Below are positions 1-8,669 of a DNA stretch of 64,000 nucleotides, in pieces. Made by a program: the position numbers and the translations under genes. The first letter of the stretch is position 1. Every line of letters starts with the position of its first letter. Below the pieces are notes generated by a model, which saw only the letters and a program-made list of their open reading frames with translations, ran no database searches and had not been told where the DNA came from. The DNA comes from Sediminibacterium sp. (GTDB taxonomy: Bacteria > Bacteroidota > Bacteroidia > Chitinophagales > Chitinophagaceae): assembly GCA_007280515.1 (NCBI GenBank), contig QYPL01000006.1, positions 1 through 64,000 of the forward strand, given 5' to 3'.

Positions 1-18
1 CTTATAAAAAACACATCT

Positions 19-288
19 ATGAACAAAGCAGAATTGATCGCTCACATTGCTGACAATGCAGAGATCGCAAAAACACAAGCTAACGCAGCTTTAGACGCAT
101 TTATCGAAGCAGTTACAAAAGCCTTGAAAAAAGGAGATAAAGTAACTTTAGTAGGATTTGGTACATTCTCAGTTTCTAAGCGTGCTGCTCGTATGGGCCG
201 CAATCCACAAACTGGAGCTGCTATCAAAATCAAAGCTAAGAAAGTTGCAAAATTCAAAGCAGGTAAAGAATTGAGCGGTAAATTATAG
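19..288 (+). CDS. hup: HU family DNA-binding protein
   Basis: This is a small basic nucleoid protein of the HU/IHF family, 89 residues, the usual length for HU. It binds and bends DNA without strong sequence specificity. The sequence shows the family layout: an N-terminal helical dimerisation region ([12 protein letters not shown]), then VGFGTFSV, then the DNA-binding arm with the hallmark GRNPQTG followed by a Lys-rich end. The ATG at 19 is the only sensible start, and its promoter is outside or at the very edge of the window. A strong terminator follows, so it appears monocistronic. The family assignment is clear; HU rather than IHF is inferred from the organism. Confidence 0.97.
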   Translation: MNKAELIAHIADNAEIAKTQANAALDAFIEAVTKALKKGDKVTLVGFGTFSVSKRAARMGRNPQTGAAIKIKAKKVAKFKAGKELSGKL

Positions 289-324
289 TTTTAGTGACTA
301 AAATCGCTTAATTACAAGATTTTG

Positions 325-357
325 AAAAAAAACCCTCGTATGTGCGAGGGTTTTTTT
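325..357 (+). terminator. Rho-independent terminator after HU
   Basis: A perfect six-base stem CCCTCG/CGAGGG with loop TATGTG is preceded by an A-run and followed by seven T. It lies 36 bases after the HU stop codon, and the A-run would extend pairing with the T-run. Confidence 0.9.
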
Positions 358-364
358 ATTTTTG
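357..364 (+). promoter_or_regulatory. TAnnTTTG promoter element for THX gene
   Basis: TATTTTTG matches the Bacteroidota -7 consensus TAnnTTTG. It starts at the last T of the HU terminator and sits 33 bases before the THX ATG. No convincing -33 element was seen, so the call rests on the -7 match and position. Confidence 0.5.
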
Positions 365-397
365 CTGTCCAATCAACAATTAACAAAAAACAAGAAT

Positions 398-598
398 ATG
401 GGAAGAGGAGATAAAAAAACAGCTAAAGGAAAAAGATTTAAAGGTTCTTTTGGCGTAAGCAGACCACATAAAGTGGCTAGCAAAGGTGCTAAAGCGGCTA
501 CTGCCAAAACAACTGCACCAAAGGCGACTGCTGAAAAAGCAACTGCACCAAAGGCTGCTGCTGTAAAAACTGAAAAAGCAACTAGAGCGAAAGCTTAA
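398..598 (+). CDS. 30S ribosomal protein THX with Ala/Lys-rich tail
   Basis: The first 25 residues (MGRGDKKTAKGKRFKGSFG..RPHK) match the bacterial THX family, a short basic peptide of the small ribosomal subunit head. I moved the start from the track's 362 to the ATG at 398, because MGRGDKK is the conserved beginning and the 12 upstream residues are not family-like. THX proteins are normally very short; here about 40 extra residues follow, made of near-repeats such as TTAPKATAEKATAPKAAA, like histone-H1 tails. It lies between its own promoter and terminator, next to HU. The THX core is a confident call; the role of the tail is unknown. Confidence 0.85.
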   Translation: MGRGDKKTAKGKRFKGSFGVSRPHKVASKGAKAATAKTTAPKATAEKATAPKAAAVKTEKATRAKA

Positions 599-609
599 CA
601 CTTTGTAAT

Positions 610-632
610 AAAACCCCCTAACGGGGTTTTTA
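610..632 (+). terminator. Rho-independent terminator after THX gene
   Basis: AAACCCC/GGGGTTT form a seven-base stem around a short CTAAC loop, followed by further T. It begins 12 bases after the THX stop codon. Confidence 0.85.
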
Positions 633-652
633 TATTTAATATTAAAGTATTT

Positions 653-856
653 ATGAAACGTATCTCGTTTTTAATACTATCACAATTATTGGTAGTAAGT
701 GCAATGGCACAATGCGCTATCTGTACCAAGACCGCCGGGCAAATTGGTCAAGAAGCGGGCAAAGGTTTTAATGCGGGTATATTATATTTGGCAGCCATGC
801 CTTTTGCTATTGCAGGCTATATCGCCTTCAAATGGTGGAAGCAGGATAAATCTTAA
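653..856 (+). CDS. Small exported membrane protein with CxxC pair
   Basis: A 67-residue protein of unknown function. Residues 1-19 form a signal peptide ending AMAQ, immediately followed by CAIC. Residues about 42-60 form one membrane segment (AGILYLAAMPFAIAGYIAF), and the C-terminus is charged. The mature protein would be a very short single-pass protein with a Cys pair at its exported N-terminus. I recall similar small proteins being common in Bacteroidota without assigned function; this was not checked. The stop overlaps the convergent meaB stop by four bases. The length, signal and hydrophobic segment support a real gene. A redox or metal role for the CxxC would be inference. Confidence 0.7.
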   Translation: MKRISFLILSQLLVVSAMAQCAICTKTAGQIGQEAGKGFNAGILYLAAMPFAIAGYIAFKWWKQDKS

Positions 857-1755
857 TAAAAACTTTGCGCGAATTTAAAAATATTAAAATTGGGTTTAGC
901 AGATTCCAAAGCTAAATTCAATTTAACTTTTTCTATATCTACCCCATTCATTTTACTTGCTATAATCAATTGAACCACTTTATTAAAAAGCATTTCTTTT
1001 TGTTGCAAACCATCATGAATAGATAATTGGTGCGCATCCACCGCTTTTAGTAATTCCGCAATGCCTTCTCTTTCTGTAGCAATGGTAGTAACTACCGCTG
1101 GCGCCAATTGATTGGATGTGTTTTCTGCAATCATTTGTTTTAAATGATTCGTAAATATTTGTGCATTGGGTCGGTCGCTTTTATTTACTACAAAAATATT
1201 GGCAATCTCCATCAGCCCCGATTTCATCATTTGCACTTCATCCCCCGCTTCTGGCACTAAGACCACCACTGTAGTATCTGCTAAGGAGGCTATCTCTACT
1301 TCCGATTGCCCTACCCCTACTGTTTCTACTACTATATAATCAAAGCCTGCAGACTGCATTAAAGTAGTCAAGGATAGCATGGCACTATTCAATCCACCCA
1401 AATGTCCTCTTGCAGCCAGCGACCTAATATACACTTGAGGATGCAAGTACCAATCTTTCATGCGAATACGATCTCCTAAAATGGCACCTTGATGAAAAGG
1501 TGAAGAAGGATCCACGGACAAAACAGCTACTTTTTTATTTTCATTCACCCATGTTGAAATAATGGCATTAATTAAAGTACTCTTTCCTGCACCAGGAGGA
1601 CCTGTTATGCCCATGATTGGAACTGTTTCAGGTACTAATGCTGCTAAAAAAGTATTGGCGCCTGCTACATTGTTTTCAATAAAGGATATAGTTTTTGCTA
1701 ATAAAAGAAAGTCTCCTTTAGTCACTGCTTGTTTAATATCGGAAATTGAATGCAT
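853..1755 (-). CDS. meaB: MeaB/ArgK-type GTPase, methylmalonyl-CoA mutase chaperone
   Basis: A 300-residue G3E-family P-loop GTPase. The Walker A motif GPPGAGKST is at residues 52-60, followed by the family's VDPSSP and later VETVGVGQSEVE and NKSD motifs. MeaB protects adenosylcobalamin-dependent methylmalonyl-CoA mutase and gates cofactor loading. The mutase subunits are not in this window, so the partner is inferred from the family. The ATG at 1755 is two bases after the glycosyltransferase stop, so the two are probably co-transcribed. The length is typical, and nothing is broken. Confidence 0.93.
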   Translation of the reverse strand: MHSISDIKQAVTKGDFLLLAKTISFIENNVAGANTFLAALVPETVPIMGITGPPGAGKSTLINAIISTWVNENKKVAVLSVDPSSPFHQGAILGDRIRMKDWYLHPQVYIRSLAARGHLGGLNSAMLSLTTLMQSAGFDYIVVETVGVGQSEVEIASLADTTVVVLVPEAGDEVQMMKSGLMEIANIFVVNKSDRPNAQIFTNHLKQMIAENTSNQLAPAVVTTIATEREGIAELLKAVDAHQLSIHDGLQQKEMLFNKVVQLIIASKMNGVDIEKVKLNLALESAKPNFNIFKFAQSFY

Positions 1756-1757
1756 AT

Positions 1758-2633
1758 TTATTTTCTAATAATTTTATAATTTTTAAAATCAAAAGGTCGA
1801 ATTCCTGTTAATTTTTCAAAATAATACAAGCATTTATTTTTAAAGGAGAACTTTTTTTGGGAAAGGTCTACATCAATGACCCAGTTCTTTTTTTGTATTC
1901 TATCAAACATGACCCTAGGATGCGTACCTGTGAATTTTTCTAAAGAATCAAAACCCGTGAAATCATAATCTTCGGGGCTTAATTTTATTTTTTCCATTTC
2001 CGTATCATCGTTCCAATAAACGCTACTCTCTTTTAATTTTTTTCTCATTTGTGCAGGACTCTTTACCCAGCCATAATGATAAATACTTGCGTCAACACAT
2101 GCCACCGGCAACTTCGTTCTACCTATTCTAAAACCTTGCGCATCTCTATAAGCAGAAATAGCTTTATTATTTCTAATAATTCTAATTTCATTTGCATACC
2201 ATTTTCTACTATCTCCTACATAATCATAAGTACCATAAAAATGTTTGTATTTAAATAAAAGCCCTTGCACTTCTGTATCAGAAGCATACTTTTCACAAGC
2301 TGCTCTTATCGTCGCATGATACTTTTCATGCACCAGTTCATCGCCTTGAATATAAAATGCCCAAGTATATTCGTCACCAACCAATGCAAAGGCTTTATCG
2401 GTTTCGTCTGCTAAAACAGCACCTCCTTTTCTTAAATTTTTATTCCAAACAGAGTGATGAATTTTAATTTTAGGATCTCCAATGGCTTCAATAAGCGCAA
2501 TGGTTTCATCGCTAGAATCTCCAATTAAAATAATCATTTCATCCACCACGGGTAGTATTGAACTAATAGCTTCCACAATGGGAAAGTCATTGGTAACCGC
2601 ATTTTTTATGATCGTAAACCCCGCTATTTTCAT
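1758..2633 (-). CDS. Family 2 glycosyltransferase-like protein
   Basis: A 291-residue soluble protein with a GT-A fold start (MKIAGFTIIKNA), an acidic stretch (EMIILIGDSSDET) and a WAFYIQGDELVHE segment where a DxD-like metal site would lie. This matches the GT2-like families that decorate surface polysaccharides. The conserved DxD is not clean, so the donor sugar and even full activity are uncertain. There is no membrane segment, so it would be cytosolic or peripheral. It is upstream of meaB with a two-base gap and divergent from coaX. The pairing with meaB looks like operon convenience rather than shared function. Confidence 0.7.
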   Translation of the reverse strand: MKIAGFTIIKNAVTNDFPIVEAISSILPVVDEMIILIGDSSDETIALIEAIGDPKIKIHHSVWNKNLRKGGAVLADETDKAFALVGDEYTWAFYIQGDELVHEKYHATIRAACEKYASDTEVQGLLFKYKHFYGTYDYVGDSRKWYANEIRIIRNNKAISAYRDAQGFRIGRTKLPVACVDASIYHYGWVKSPAQMRKKLKESSVYWNDDTEMEKIKLSPEDYDFTGFDSLEKFTGTHPRVMFDRIQKKNWVIDVDLSQKKFSFKNKCLYYFEKLTGIRPFDFKNYKIIRK

Positions 2634-2714
2634 GCCCGCTTAATTTGTACTTCAAATAACCGAAAACTTTTGCAACTTGCCTATTGTTTTATCTAAACTT
2701 TGGGGCAAAGAGAT

Positions 2715-2722
2715 TATTTTTG
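2715..2722 (+). promoter_or_regulatory. TAnnTTTG promoter element for coaX
   Basis: TATTTTTG lies 16 bases before the coaX ATG, in the divergent gap to the glycosyltransferase gene. It gives a leader of roughly ten bases if initiation occurs at the usual distance. Confidence 0.5.
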
Positions 2723-2738
2723 AACCATAAACAAGTTT

Positions 2739-3464
2739 ATGTCTACCACCATCTGTTTTGATTTTGGCAATACACGATTAAAAGCAGCCATTTTTACCAA
2801 TGCCTCCTTGGTAGAACTGCGTGTTTTAGCAACCGGCTCTATTCAAGAAATTGAAAAATTATTGGCTGAATTTACTCCAACAAAAACCATTTTGTCTTCC
2901 GTTATACATCACGAGAAAGCCATAGAAACACTACTTGCAAAAAATACAAAATTTCATTTATTGGGACCCAGCACCCAAATTAACTTTACCACCCCGGTGG
3001 GCAAGCCTGAAACCATTGGCGCGGACCGTTTAGCCTTAATAGCTGCCGCTGTTGACCAGTTCCCCCATGCGCATAATTTAGTTATTTCTTTAGGTACTTG
3101 TATTACCTATAATTTTATCAATAATACCCATGCTTTTTTAGGAGGAAGCATATCACCAGGCATGCAAATGCGCTTTAAGGCAATGCATGAGCAAACGGCC
3201 CTTTTACCCCTTATTAGCCCCTCCAACGATTTTCCACTAGTGGGTTATGACACTAAAACCAATATTCTAAGTGGGGTTATTTTGGGCATGGCAGCCGAAA
3301 TAGATGGTATTATTACAGCATATGAGCAGAAATATGGCAACTTTAACGCGCTATTAACCGGTGGAGACATTTCTTATTTTGTACCTCATTTAAAAAAGAG
3401 GATATTTGCCGACCAAAATTTAATATATAAAGGACTGTATGCTATTTGCGAAAAAAATAATTAG
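2739..3464 (+). CDS. coaX: Type III pantothenate kinase
   Basis: CoaX phosphorylates pantothenate to 4'-phosphopantothenate, the first step of coenzyme A synthesis. The 241-residue protein has the ASKHA-fold phosphate motif DFGNTRLK at residues 8-15, the pantothenate-site GADRLALIAAA near residue 100, and SLGTCITY and GGSISPGMQMR further on. These are family hallmarks, and the length is normal. The 3' end overlaps the next gene by 26 bases, which suggests translational coupling. Type III enzymes are not feedback-inhibited by CoA (family knowledge). Confidence 0.95.
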   Translation: MSTTICFDFGNTRLKAAIFTNASLVELRVLATGSIQEIEKLLAEFTPTKTILSSVIHHEKAIETLLAKNTKFHLLGPSTQINFTTPVGKPETIGADRLALIAAAVDQFPHAHNLVISLGTCITYNFINNTHAFLGGSISPGMQMRFKAMHEQTALLPLISPSNDFPLVGYDTKTNILSGVILGMAAEIDGIITAYEQKYGNFNALLTGGDISYFVPHLKKRIFADQNLIYKGLYAICEKNN

Positions 3465-4824
3465 GTTAACCCCCTTTCTAGGTTTAGTTTGTTTTATCAC
3501 CCCAACTAAGGCTCAAATCAATTCCCCTTTTTCTAGGTATGGATTAGGTTCTGAAATAGTGAATAGTCAAAATGCAACCAGTCAGGCTTTGGGTGGTTTT
3601 TCTGCTGCTTATACCTCTTCAATGAATGGTAGCTTTGGGCAAAGTATTAATTTCAATAACCCTGCATCTTATGGTTCTGTTTATATGACCACTTTTGATT
3701 TAGGCATGAACTTCAATAATAATACTTTAAAGAAATTATCTGCACCCACTGGCAGAGAGCAATCAACTTACTTAAGCCCTAATTATATAGTAGTAGGTGT
3801 ACCCATAGATAAAAATAAAAAAACAGGAATGGCATTTGGCCTAAGACCTATCTCTCAAATAAATTACGCTTTAACTGAAACAAAAAGAATTTCTTCTGGT
3901 GATACCATTTTCAATAATTATGTTGGACAAGGTGGATTAAACCAAGTGTTTTTAGGTTTTGGTAAATCTTGGAAGTACTTAAGTTTGGGAGTGAACACAG
4001 GCTATAATTTTGGACGTCGAAAAATTGATAATATAAAATCATTTCAAAATAGTACCGACTCCAATTATTTTTTCCAATCCACTTCCAATACCAATACCGT
4101 ATTTAGTGGTGTCTTTTTTCAAGGGGGTTTTTTAGGAGAATTCCCTATCTATAAAATACAAAAAGGGAAGGGTGTTCAAAAAACAGAATACTCTTTAAGT
4201 TATGGTGCAACTGCTAGTATGGACCAAACCATGAAAGGGAAACAAGATATAGTGCGTTCAACAGGAAGTTTTACGGCTACTACTTCTACTCCATTAGATA
4301 CAGCTATCTCTGTTCAAAATATGAAGGGCAATGTTACTATACCTGCTAAGTATACTTTAGGTATAGCGTTGCATAAAAAGCAGTATGATACAAGAGGAAA
4401 TTATGACCAATGGGTATTGGGCATTGAATACAATAGCGCTGCTTGGCAGGACAAGTACAGTTTCTACGGACAAAAGGATGCGCTGTCTAATTCTTGGATG
4501 TTTCGTGTTGGTGCGCAGTTCTGTCCTAATCCTTTTAACTATCAAAGTTATTGGTCTACTGTCACTTACAGAGCTGGTTTTTATACGGGTAAAGACTATA
4601 TCAATATAGACAATAAGGGCTTGAAAATTGCTGCCATGACTTTAGGAATGGGACTACCTATTAGAAAATATCGTTCATATGATTACCAATTTACTTTACT
4701 AAATTTAGCATTGCAAGCTGGCCAAAGAGGTTCTGGGGTAAATGATTACAAAGAAAATTTTGTACAATTTACTTTAGGCTATAGCTTAAGCGATGTTTGG
4801 TTTAATAAACGCAAATATGATTAA
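3439..4824 (+). CDS. Outer-membrane beta-barrel protein (porin-like)
   Basis: A 461-residue exported protein. Residues 1-26 are a signal peptide ending TKAQ, followed by NSPFSRYGLG, an opening I associate with Bacteroidota outer-membrane proteins. The remainder alternates aromatic and polar residues in beta-strand fashion, with Gly/Asn-rich turns, and ends in a strand-like segment (NFVQFTLGYSLSDVWF). It overlaps coaX upstream and lptC downstream by eight bases. The substrate is unknown. Placement before lptC fits an envelope role but does not prove a link to LPS export. Confidence 0.75.
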   Translation: MLFAKKIIRLTPFLGLVCFITPTKAQINSPFSRYGLGSEIVNSQNATSQALGGFSAAYTSSMNGSFGQSINFNNPASYGSVYMTTFDLGMNFNNNTLKKLSAPTGREQSTYLSPNYIVVGVPIDKNKKTGMAFGLRPISQINYALTETKRISSGDTIFNNYVGQGGLNQVFLGFGKSWKYLSLGVNTGYNFGRRKIDNIKSFQNSTDSNYFFQSTSNTNTVFSGVFFQGGFLGEFPIYKIQKGKGVQKTEYSLSYGATASMDQTMKGKQDIVRSTGSFTATTSTPLDTAISVQNMKGNVTIPAKYTLGIALHKKQYDTRGNYDQWVLGIEYNSAAWQDKYSFYGQKDALSNSWMFRVGAQFCPNPFNYQSYWSTVTYRAGFYTGKDYINIDNKGLKIAAMTLGMGLPIRKYRSYDYQFTLLNLALQAGQRGSGVNDYKENFVQFTLGYSLSDVWFNKRKYD

Positions 4825-5410
4825 AACTTTTTTACATAAAAAAACTAAACTAGCAGTTTCTTTAATAAGTAGCTGCTTTTTTATGCTGGCCTGTGAAAAT
4901 AACGTGAATGAAGTACAGGCCTTAAGTGCACGCATTGGAGGCATTGATGTAGGAAAAGAGGTATCTATTTTTATGAGTACCGACGGAAAGATGACGGCTA
5001 AATTAATGGCCCCTTTGATGAGAAAATACTTAGTGGATAGTGGCAAGATGGTAGAATTTCCTAGTACTATTAAAGTAGATTTTTATAAAGACAGTTTGCA
5101 TATTGAAAGTAAACTTAGCGCCGACTATGCCAATTATAAAGAGGCAGAAAATAAAGTATTTTTAAAAGATAATGTAATTGTATATAATGTCTTAGGAGAT
5201 ACTTTATGGTGTAAGGAAATGATCTGGGATCAAATAACCAATAAGTTCACCACCGATAAAGAGGTGATTGTAAAGCAACATAACCCCATTGCTAAAATTT
5301 ATGGTAAGGGTTTTGAAGCCAATCAGAACTTAACAGATATACATATTTTTAAACCGCAATCAAATAGTTTTGCCATACTATCCGATAGTAGTGGCAGCCA
5401 TCCTAAATAA
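4817..5410 (+). CDS. lptC: LPS export protein LptC
   Basis: The likely start is the ATG at 4817 (MIKTFLHKK), eight codons inside the track ORF, because it gives a proper lipoprotein-type signal (ISSCFFMLAC). The mature part is built from repeated short beta-strands typical of the OstA/LptC fold (DSLHIESKLSADYANY, VFLKDNVIVYN, DTLWCKEMIWD, KIYGKGFEANQNL). LptC passes LPS from the LptB2FG extractor to LptA in the periplasm. Classic LptC has a membrane anchor, whereas here a lipid anchor appears to replace it, as I believe occurs in other Bacteroidota. The start overlaps the previous gene. Confidence 0.85.
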   Translation: MIKTFLHKKTKLAVSLISSCFFMLACENNVNEVQALSARIGGIDVGKEVSIFMSTDGKMTAKLMAPLMRKYLVDSGKMVEFPSTIKVDFYKDSLHIESKLSADYANYKEAENKVFLKDNVIVYNVLGDTLWCKEMIWDQITNKFTTDKEVIVKQHNPIAKIYGKGFEANQNLTDIHIFKPQSNSFAILSDSSGSHPK

Positions 5411-5415
5411 TTTTT

Positions 5416-6405
5416 ATGGAATACAGAAAAATGGGTAAGACAGGCTTACAATTAAGTACACTTAGTTTTGGAAGCTGGGTCACTTTTCACAAACAAATCA
5501 ACGACAGTATTGCCGATGAACTAATGGGTATTGCCTATGATGCAGGCGTGAATTTTTTTGATAATGCCGAAGTATATGCTGCAGGCGAGAGTGAAAAAAT
5601 GATGGGCCGTGTATTGAGTAAAAAAAACTGGGATAGAACTTCTATTGTACTTTCTTCCAAAGCTTATTTTGGATGGAGAGGAAAAGCAAATAAACCCAAT
5701 CAAACTGGACTTAGTAGAAAGCATTTGACGGAAGCTTGTCATGAAGCTTTAAAAAGATTAGAAACCGATTATCTAGACCTTTACTATTGTCATAGACCTG
5801 ATAAAACGACTCCTATTGAAGAAGTGGTACAAACCATGAACACGCTTATTCAACAAGGTAAAATTTTATACTGGGGTACGAGCGAGTGGAGTGGTGTTGA
5901 AATTATGGAAGCCCACCGTGTAGCGGCTGCACTGCATTTAATAGGACCCTCTGTTGAACAACCACAGTACAATTTATTTGAACGTGGAAAAATGGAGAAT
6001 GAATACCTAGAAATTTTTAAAAATGTAGGTATGGGTACTACTATTTGGAGTCCTTTAGCATCAGGCCTTTTAACGGGAAAATATAACGATGGTATACCAG
6101 AAGGATCTCGTTTTCATTTAGAAGGTTTTGAATGGTTAAGGGACCGCTTATTAATGCATGACAGTATAAAAAAAGTCCAGCAATTAGGGGTCCTTGCCAA
6201 AGCATTAAAAGTAAGCCCCGCTTCATTGAGTATTGCTTGGTGTATTAAAAACCCAAATGTGAGTACTGCTATTTTAGGTGCTACGAATAAAGCACAATTG
6301 TTAGATAATTTAACAGCTATTGATACCGCCGCCTTATTGACTGCTGAAATTATGGAGCAAATTGAAGGTATTGTTGAAACAAAACCAAAATTACCTGAGT
6401 GGTAA
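5416..6405 (+). CDS. Aldo/keto reductase, Kv-beta-like family
   Basis: A 329-residue NADPH-dependent oxidoreductase of the AKR superfamily, subgroup related to voltage-gated potassium channel beta subunits and bacterial YghZ. The start MEYRKMGKTGLQLS is typical. The catalytic tetrad is visible as the Asp and Tyr of FFDNAEVYA, Lys of SSKAYF and His of YYCHRPD. The C-terminal cofactor region has AILGATNKAQLLDNL. It begins five bases after lptC, but no shared function is evident. The substrate cannot be told from sequence; methylglyoxal or other reactive aldehydes are common for this subgroup. Confidence 0.93.
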   Translation: MEYRKMGKTGLQLSTLSFGSWVTFHKQINDSIADELMGIAYDAGVNFFDNAEVYAAGESEKMMGRVLSKKNWDRTSIVLSSKAYFGWRGKANKPNQTGLSRKHLTEACHEALKRLETDYLDLYYCHRPDKTTPIEEVVQTMNTLIQQGKILYWGTSEWSGVEIMEAHRVAAALHLIGPSVEQPQYNLFERGKMENEYLEIFKNVGMGTTIWSPLASGLLTGKYNDGIPEGSRFHLEGFEWLRDRLLMHDSIKKVQQLGVLAKALKVSPASLSIAWCIKNPNVSTAILGATNKAQLLDNLTAIDTAALLTAEIMEQIEGIVETKPKLPEW

Positions 6406-6437
6406 TGACTAAATTTGAAAATGAATAAATACATTTT

Positions 6438-7673
6438 ATGCTTTTTGCTATAGTGGCCTCACTTATTTTAATTGGATTTTTTTCAGGCTATGAAATTGGC
6501 TTTGTGAGTGCCAACCGTTTAAGCTTAGAGCTTAAAAAAAAGCAGGGTAATAATGCAGCAAAAATTATTGCCAAGTTTTTAGAAACACCTACTCAATTTA
6601 TTGGCACTTGTTTAATTGGTTTAAATATTTCCTTAGTGGTTTTTGGTATTCAGTTCGAAGCCTTGTTAGATAAATTCGTTTGGGAAAGATGGAACTTAGG
6701 TCCCTACTCCATTTTACTAGGCAACACTATTTTATCTACGCTCGTCATTTTACTTATTGGAGAGCTAGTACCCAAGGCCATCTTCAAAGCCAGAGCCGCT
6801 TCCATGATTACGCTCTTCGCCCCTTTGGCACAATTTTTTCATATATTATTTAGGCCCATTACCATCTTACTCGTAAACCTTGCGCAATTTGTATTGAAAT
6901 ATTTATTTCAAATGCGTATTATTCACAAAAAAGAGGGTTTCACTAAAGTGGATCTAGCGCATTTTGTGCAACAAACAAAACAATCAAAAGAACAACAGGA
7001 TTTAAATACCGATTTATTTGAAAACGCATTAAGTTTACCAGATATAAAAATTAGAGAGTGCTTAGTGCCTCGTACAGAAATTGTAGGTGTTGAATTAACT
7101 ACTTCTATACAAAGCTTAAGCGAAATATTTATTGAAACTAAATTAAGTAAGCTCATTGTTTACGAAGAAAGCTTAGATGCCATTGTAGGTTATGTGCATC
7201 AACTAGATTTATTTAAAAAGCCAACTAATATTGCTTCCATAATACATTCTATCCCTCTTGTTACTGAAAGTATGAATGCAGCAGACCTTATCAGTTTATT
7301 CTCCAAAAAAAGAAAAAGTATTGCCTGGGTGGTAGATGAATTTGGAGGCACCGCCGGTATAGTCACCATGGAAGATGTACTCGAAGAAATTTTTGGAGAA
7401 ATTGAAGATGAATATGATGAGCAGGACTTAATTGAAAAAAAGCTTTCAGATACCGAGTTTATATTTAGTGGGCGCCTAGAGCTAGACTACTTATATGAAA
7501 AATATGGTATAGATTTTTCAGCCGACAGTTCAGAAACCCTTAGTGGCTATTTAATTCACCATCACGAGTCCATTCCTAAAATGCGCACTATTATCCACTT
7601 GCCTCATTTTGACGCCGAAATATTGGCGGTAAGTGATACCCGGATTGAAAAGGCAAAAATCAAAATCCGCTAG
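6438..7673 (+). CDS. CNNM/CBS/CorC-domain membrane protein (hemolysin-like)
   Basis: A 411-residue inner-membrane protein. Residues about 1-170 form the CNNM (DUF21) transmembrane domain with FFSGYEIGFVSANR and a GELVPKAIFKARA motif. Residues about 200-320 hold a CBS pair beginning ECLVPRTEIVGVE. The C-terminus is a CorC/HlyC domain (FSGRLELDYLYEKYGIDF). Family members mediate or regulate Mg2+/cation efflux; the old hemolysin name is historical. In Bacteroidota a relative, GldE, accompanies gliding genes, but there is no such context here, so I do not use that name. Specific ion unknown. Confidence 0.9.
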   Translation: MLFAIVASLILIGFFSGYEIGFVSANRLSLELKKKQGNNAAKIIAKFLETPTQFIGTCLIGLNISLVVFGIQFEALLDKFVWERWNLGPYSILLGNTILSTLVILLIGELVPKAIFKARAASMITLFAPLAQFFHILFRPITILLVNLAQFVLKYLFQMRIIHKKEGFTKVDLAHFVQQTKQSKEQQDLNTDLFENALSLPDIKIRECLVPRTEIVGVELTTSIQSLSEIFIETKLSKLIVYEESLDAIVGYVHQLDLFKKPTNIASIIHSIPLVTESMNAADLISLFSKKRKSIAWVVDEFGGTAGIVTMEDVLEEIFGEIEDEYDEQDLIEKKLSDTEFIFSGRLELDYLYEKYGIDFSADSSETLSGYLIHHHESIPKMRTIIHLPHFDAEILAVSDTRIEKAKIKIR

Positions 7674-7744
7674 TCCTTTTTTTGATTTTTGGACCCCCTT
7701 TTTCCCCTAGAAACCTTAACTTTAGCCCTCATTGAAAATGTACT

Positions 7745-8599
7745 ATGGCACTATTTGACCGATTTAAAAAAAGTGATGAATCAGAAATGTCTTTCATCGA
7801 TCATTTGGAAGTATTAAGGGGCACGATTGTTCGTTCATTAAGCGCCGTATTAATCACTTCGCTTATCATATTCATTTATCGTGATTGGGTCATGGACAAT
7901 GTTATTACGGGTCCATTGAATTCAGATTTTATTACCTATAAGGCATTTTGTAATTTAAGTCATTGGTTACATTTAGGAGATTCACTTTGCATGCCGCCTG
8001 TGAAAGTATCCTTACAAAGCACCACTTTTGGAGGTCAGTTTTTAAGTAGTATTAGTATGGCCTTTGTGGGGGGGTTAATTATAGCCTTCCCTTTTATATT
8101 TTATCAAATATGGGCTTTTGTAAAACCCGCGTTAAAAGAAAAAGAAGTTAAGAATACAAGGTTCATGATTTTTTGGGTATCCTTCTTTTTCTTCATGGGT
8201 TCCGCCTTCGGTTTTTTTGTATTAGGCCCCTTTACCTTTAATTTCTTGGCTGGCTTTCAATTAGGCTCTAAAGGAGCCATCACTACTATTCCTACATTTG
8301 CCGATTACTTAGATAATTTAACCAATTTAATTTTAGGCTGTGGTATTGCATTTGAACTACCTGTCATTGTTTTTCTGTTAACTAAAATTGGTTTAATTAC
8401 GCCTAAGTTTTTAAGTACTACACGTAAATATGCAGTGGTCATTATTTTATTTGTAGCTGCCTTTATTACACCAAGTCCAGACTGGTATAGTCAAACCATT
8501 GTATTTATTCCTTTATATACTTTATTTGAGTTTAGTATTTTTGTTTCAAGATGGGCACATAAGTCTGTTAAGAAATCAGAAGACGAGGTATGGGATTAA
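7745..8599 (+). CDS. tatC: Sec-independent translocase subunit TatC
   Basis: TatC is the signal-recognition core of the twin-arginine translocase. The 284-residue protein starts with a soluble stretch and the family's FIDHLEVLRGTIVRS, and contains six hydrophobic segments with the conserved FPFIFYQIWAFVKPAL loop, ending near FITPSPDWYSQ. It is larger than E. coli TatC because of an insertion after the first membrane segment (residues about 52-85). No tatA/tatB is adjacent. The gene matters for this window because four proteins in the 22-30 kb cluster carry Tat-like signals. Confidence 0.95.
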   Translation: MALFDRFKKSDESEMSFIDHLEVLRGTIVRSLSAVLITSLIIFIYRDWVMDNVITGPLNSDFITYKAFCNLSHWLHLGDSLCMPPVKVSLQSTTFGGQFLSSISMAFVGGLIIAFPFIFYQIWAFVKPALKEKEVKNTRFMIFWVSFFFFMGSAFGFFVLGPFTFNFLAGFQLGSKGAITTIPTFADYLDNLTNLILGCGIAFELPVIVFLLTKIGLITPKFLSTTRKYAVVIILFVAAFITPSPDWYSQTIVFIPLYTLFEFSIFVSRWAHKSVKKSEDEVWD

Positions 8600-8669
8600 G
8601 AAGAACGCTATTTAAAAAATAGATAAGAATAAAATATTTGTAATAAATTTTTATCAGTAAAATTAAAAT

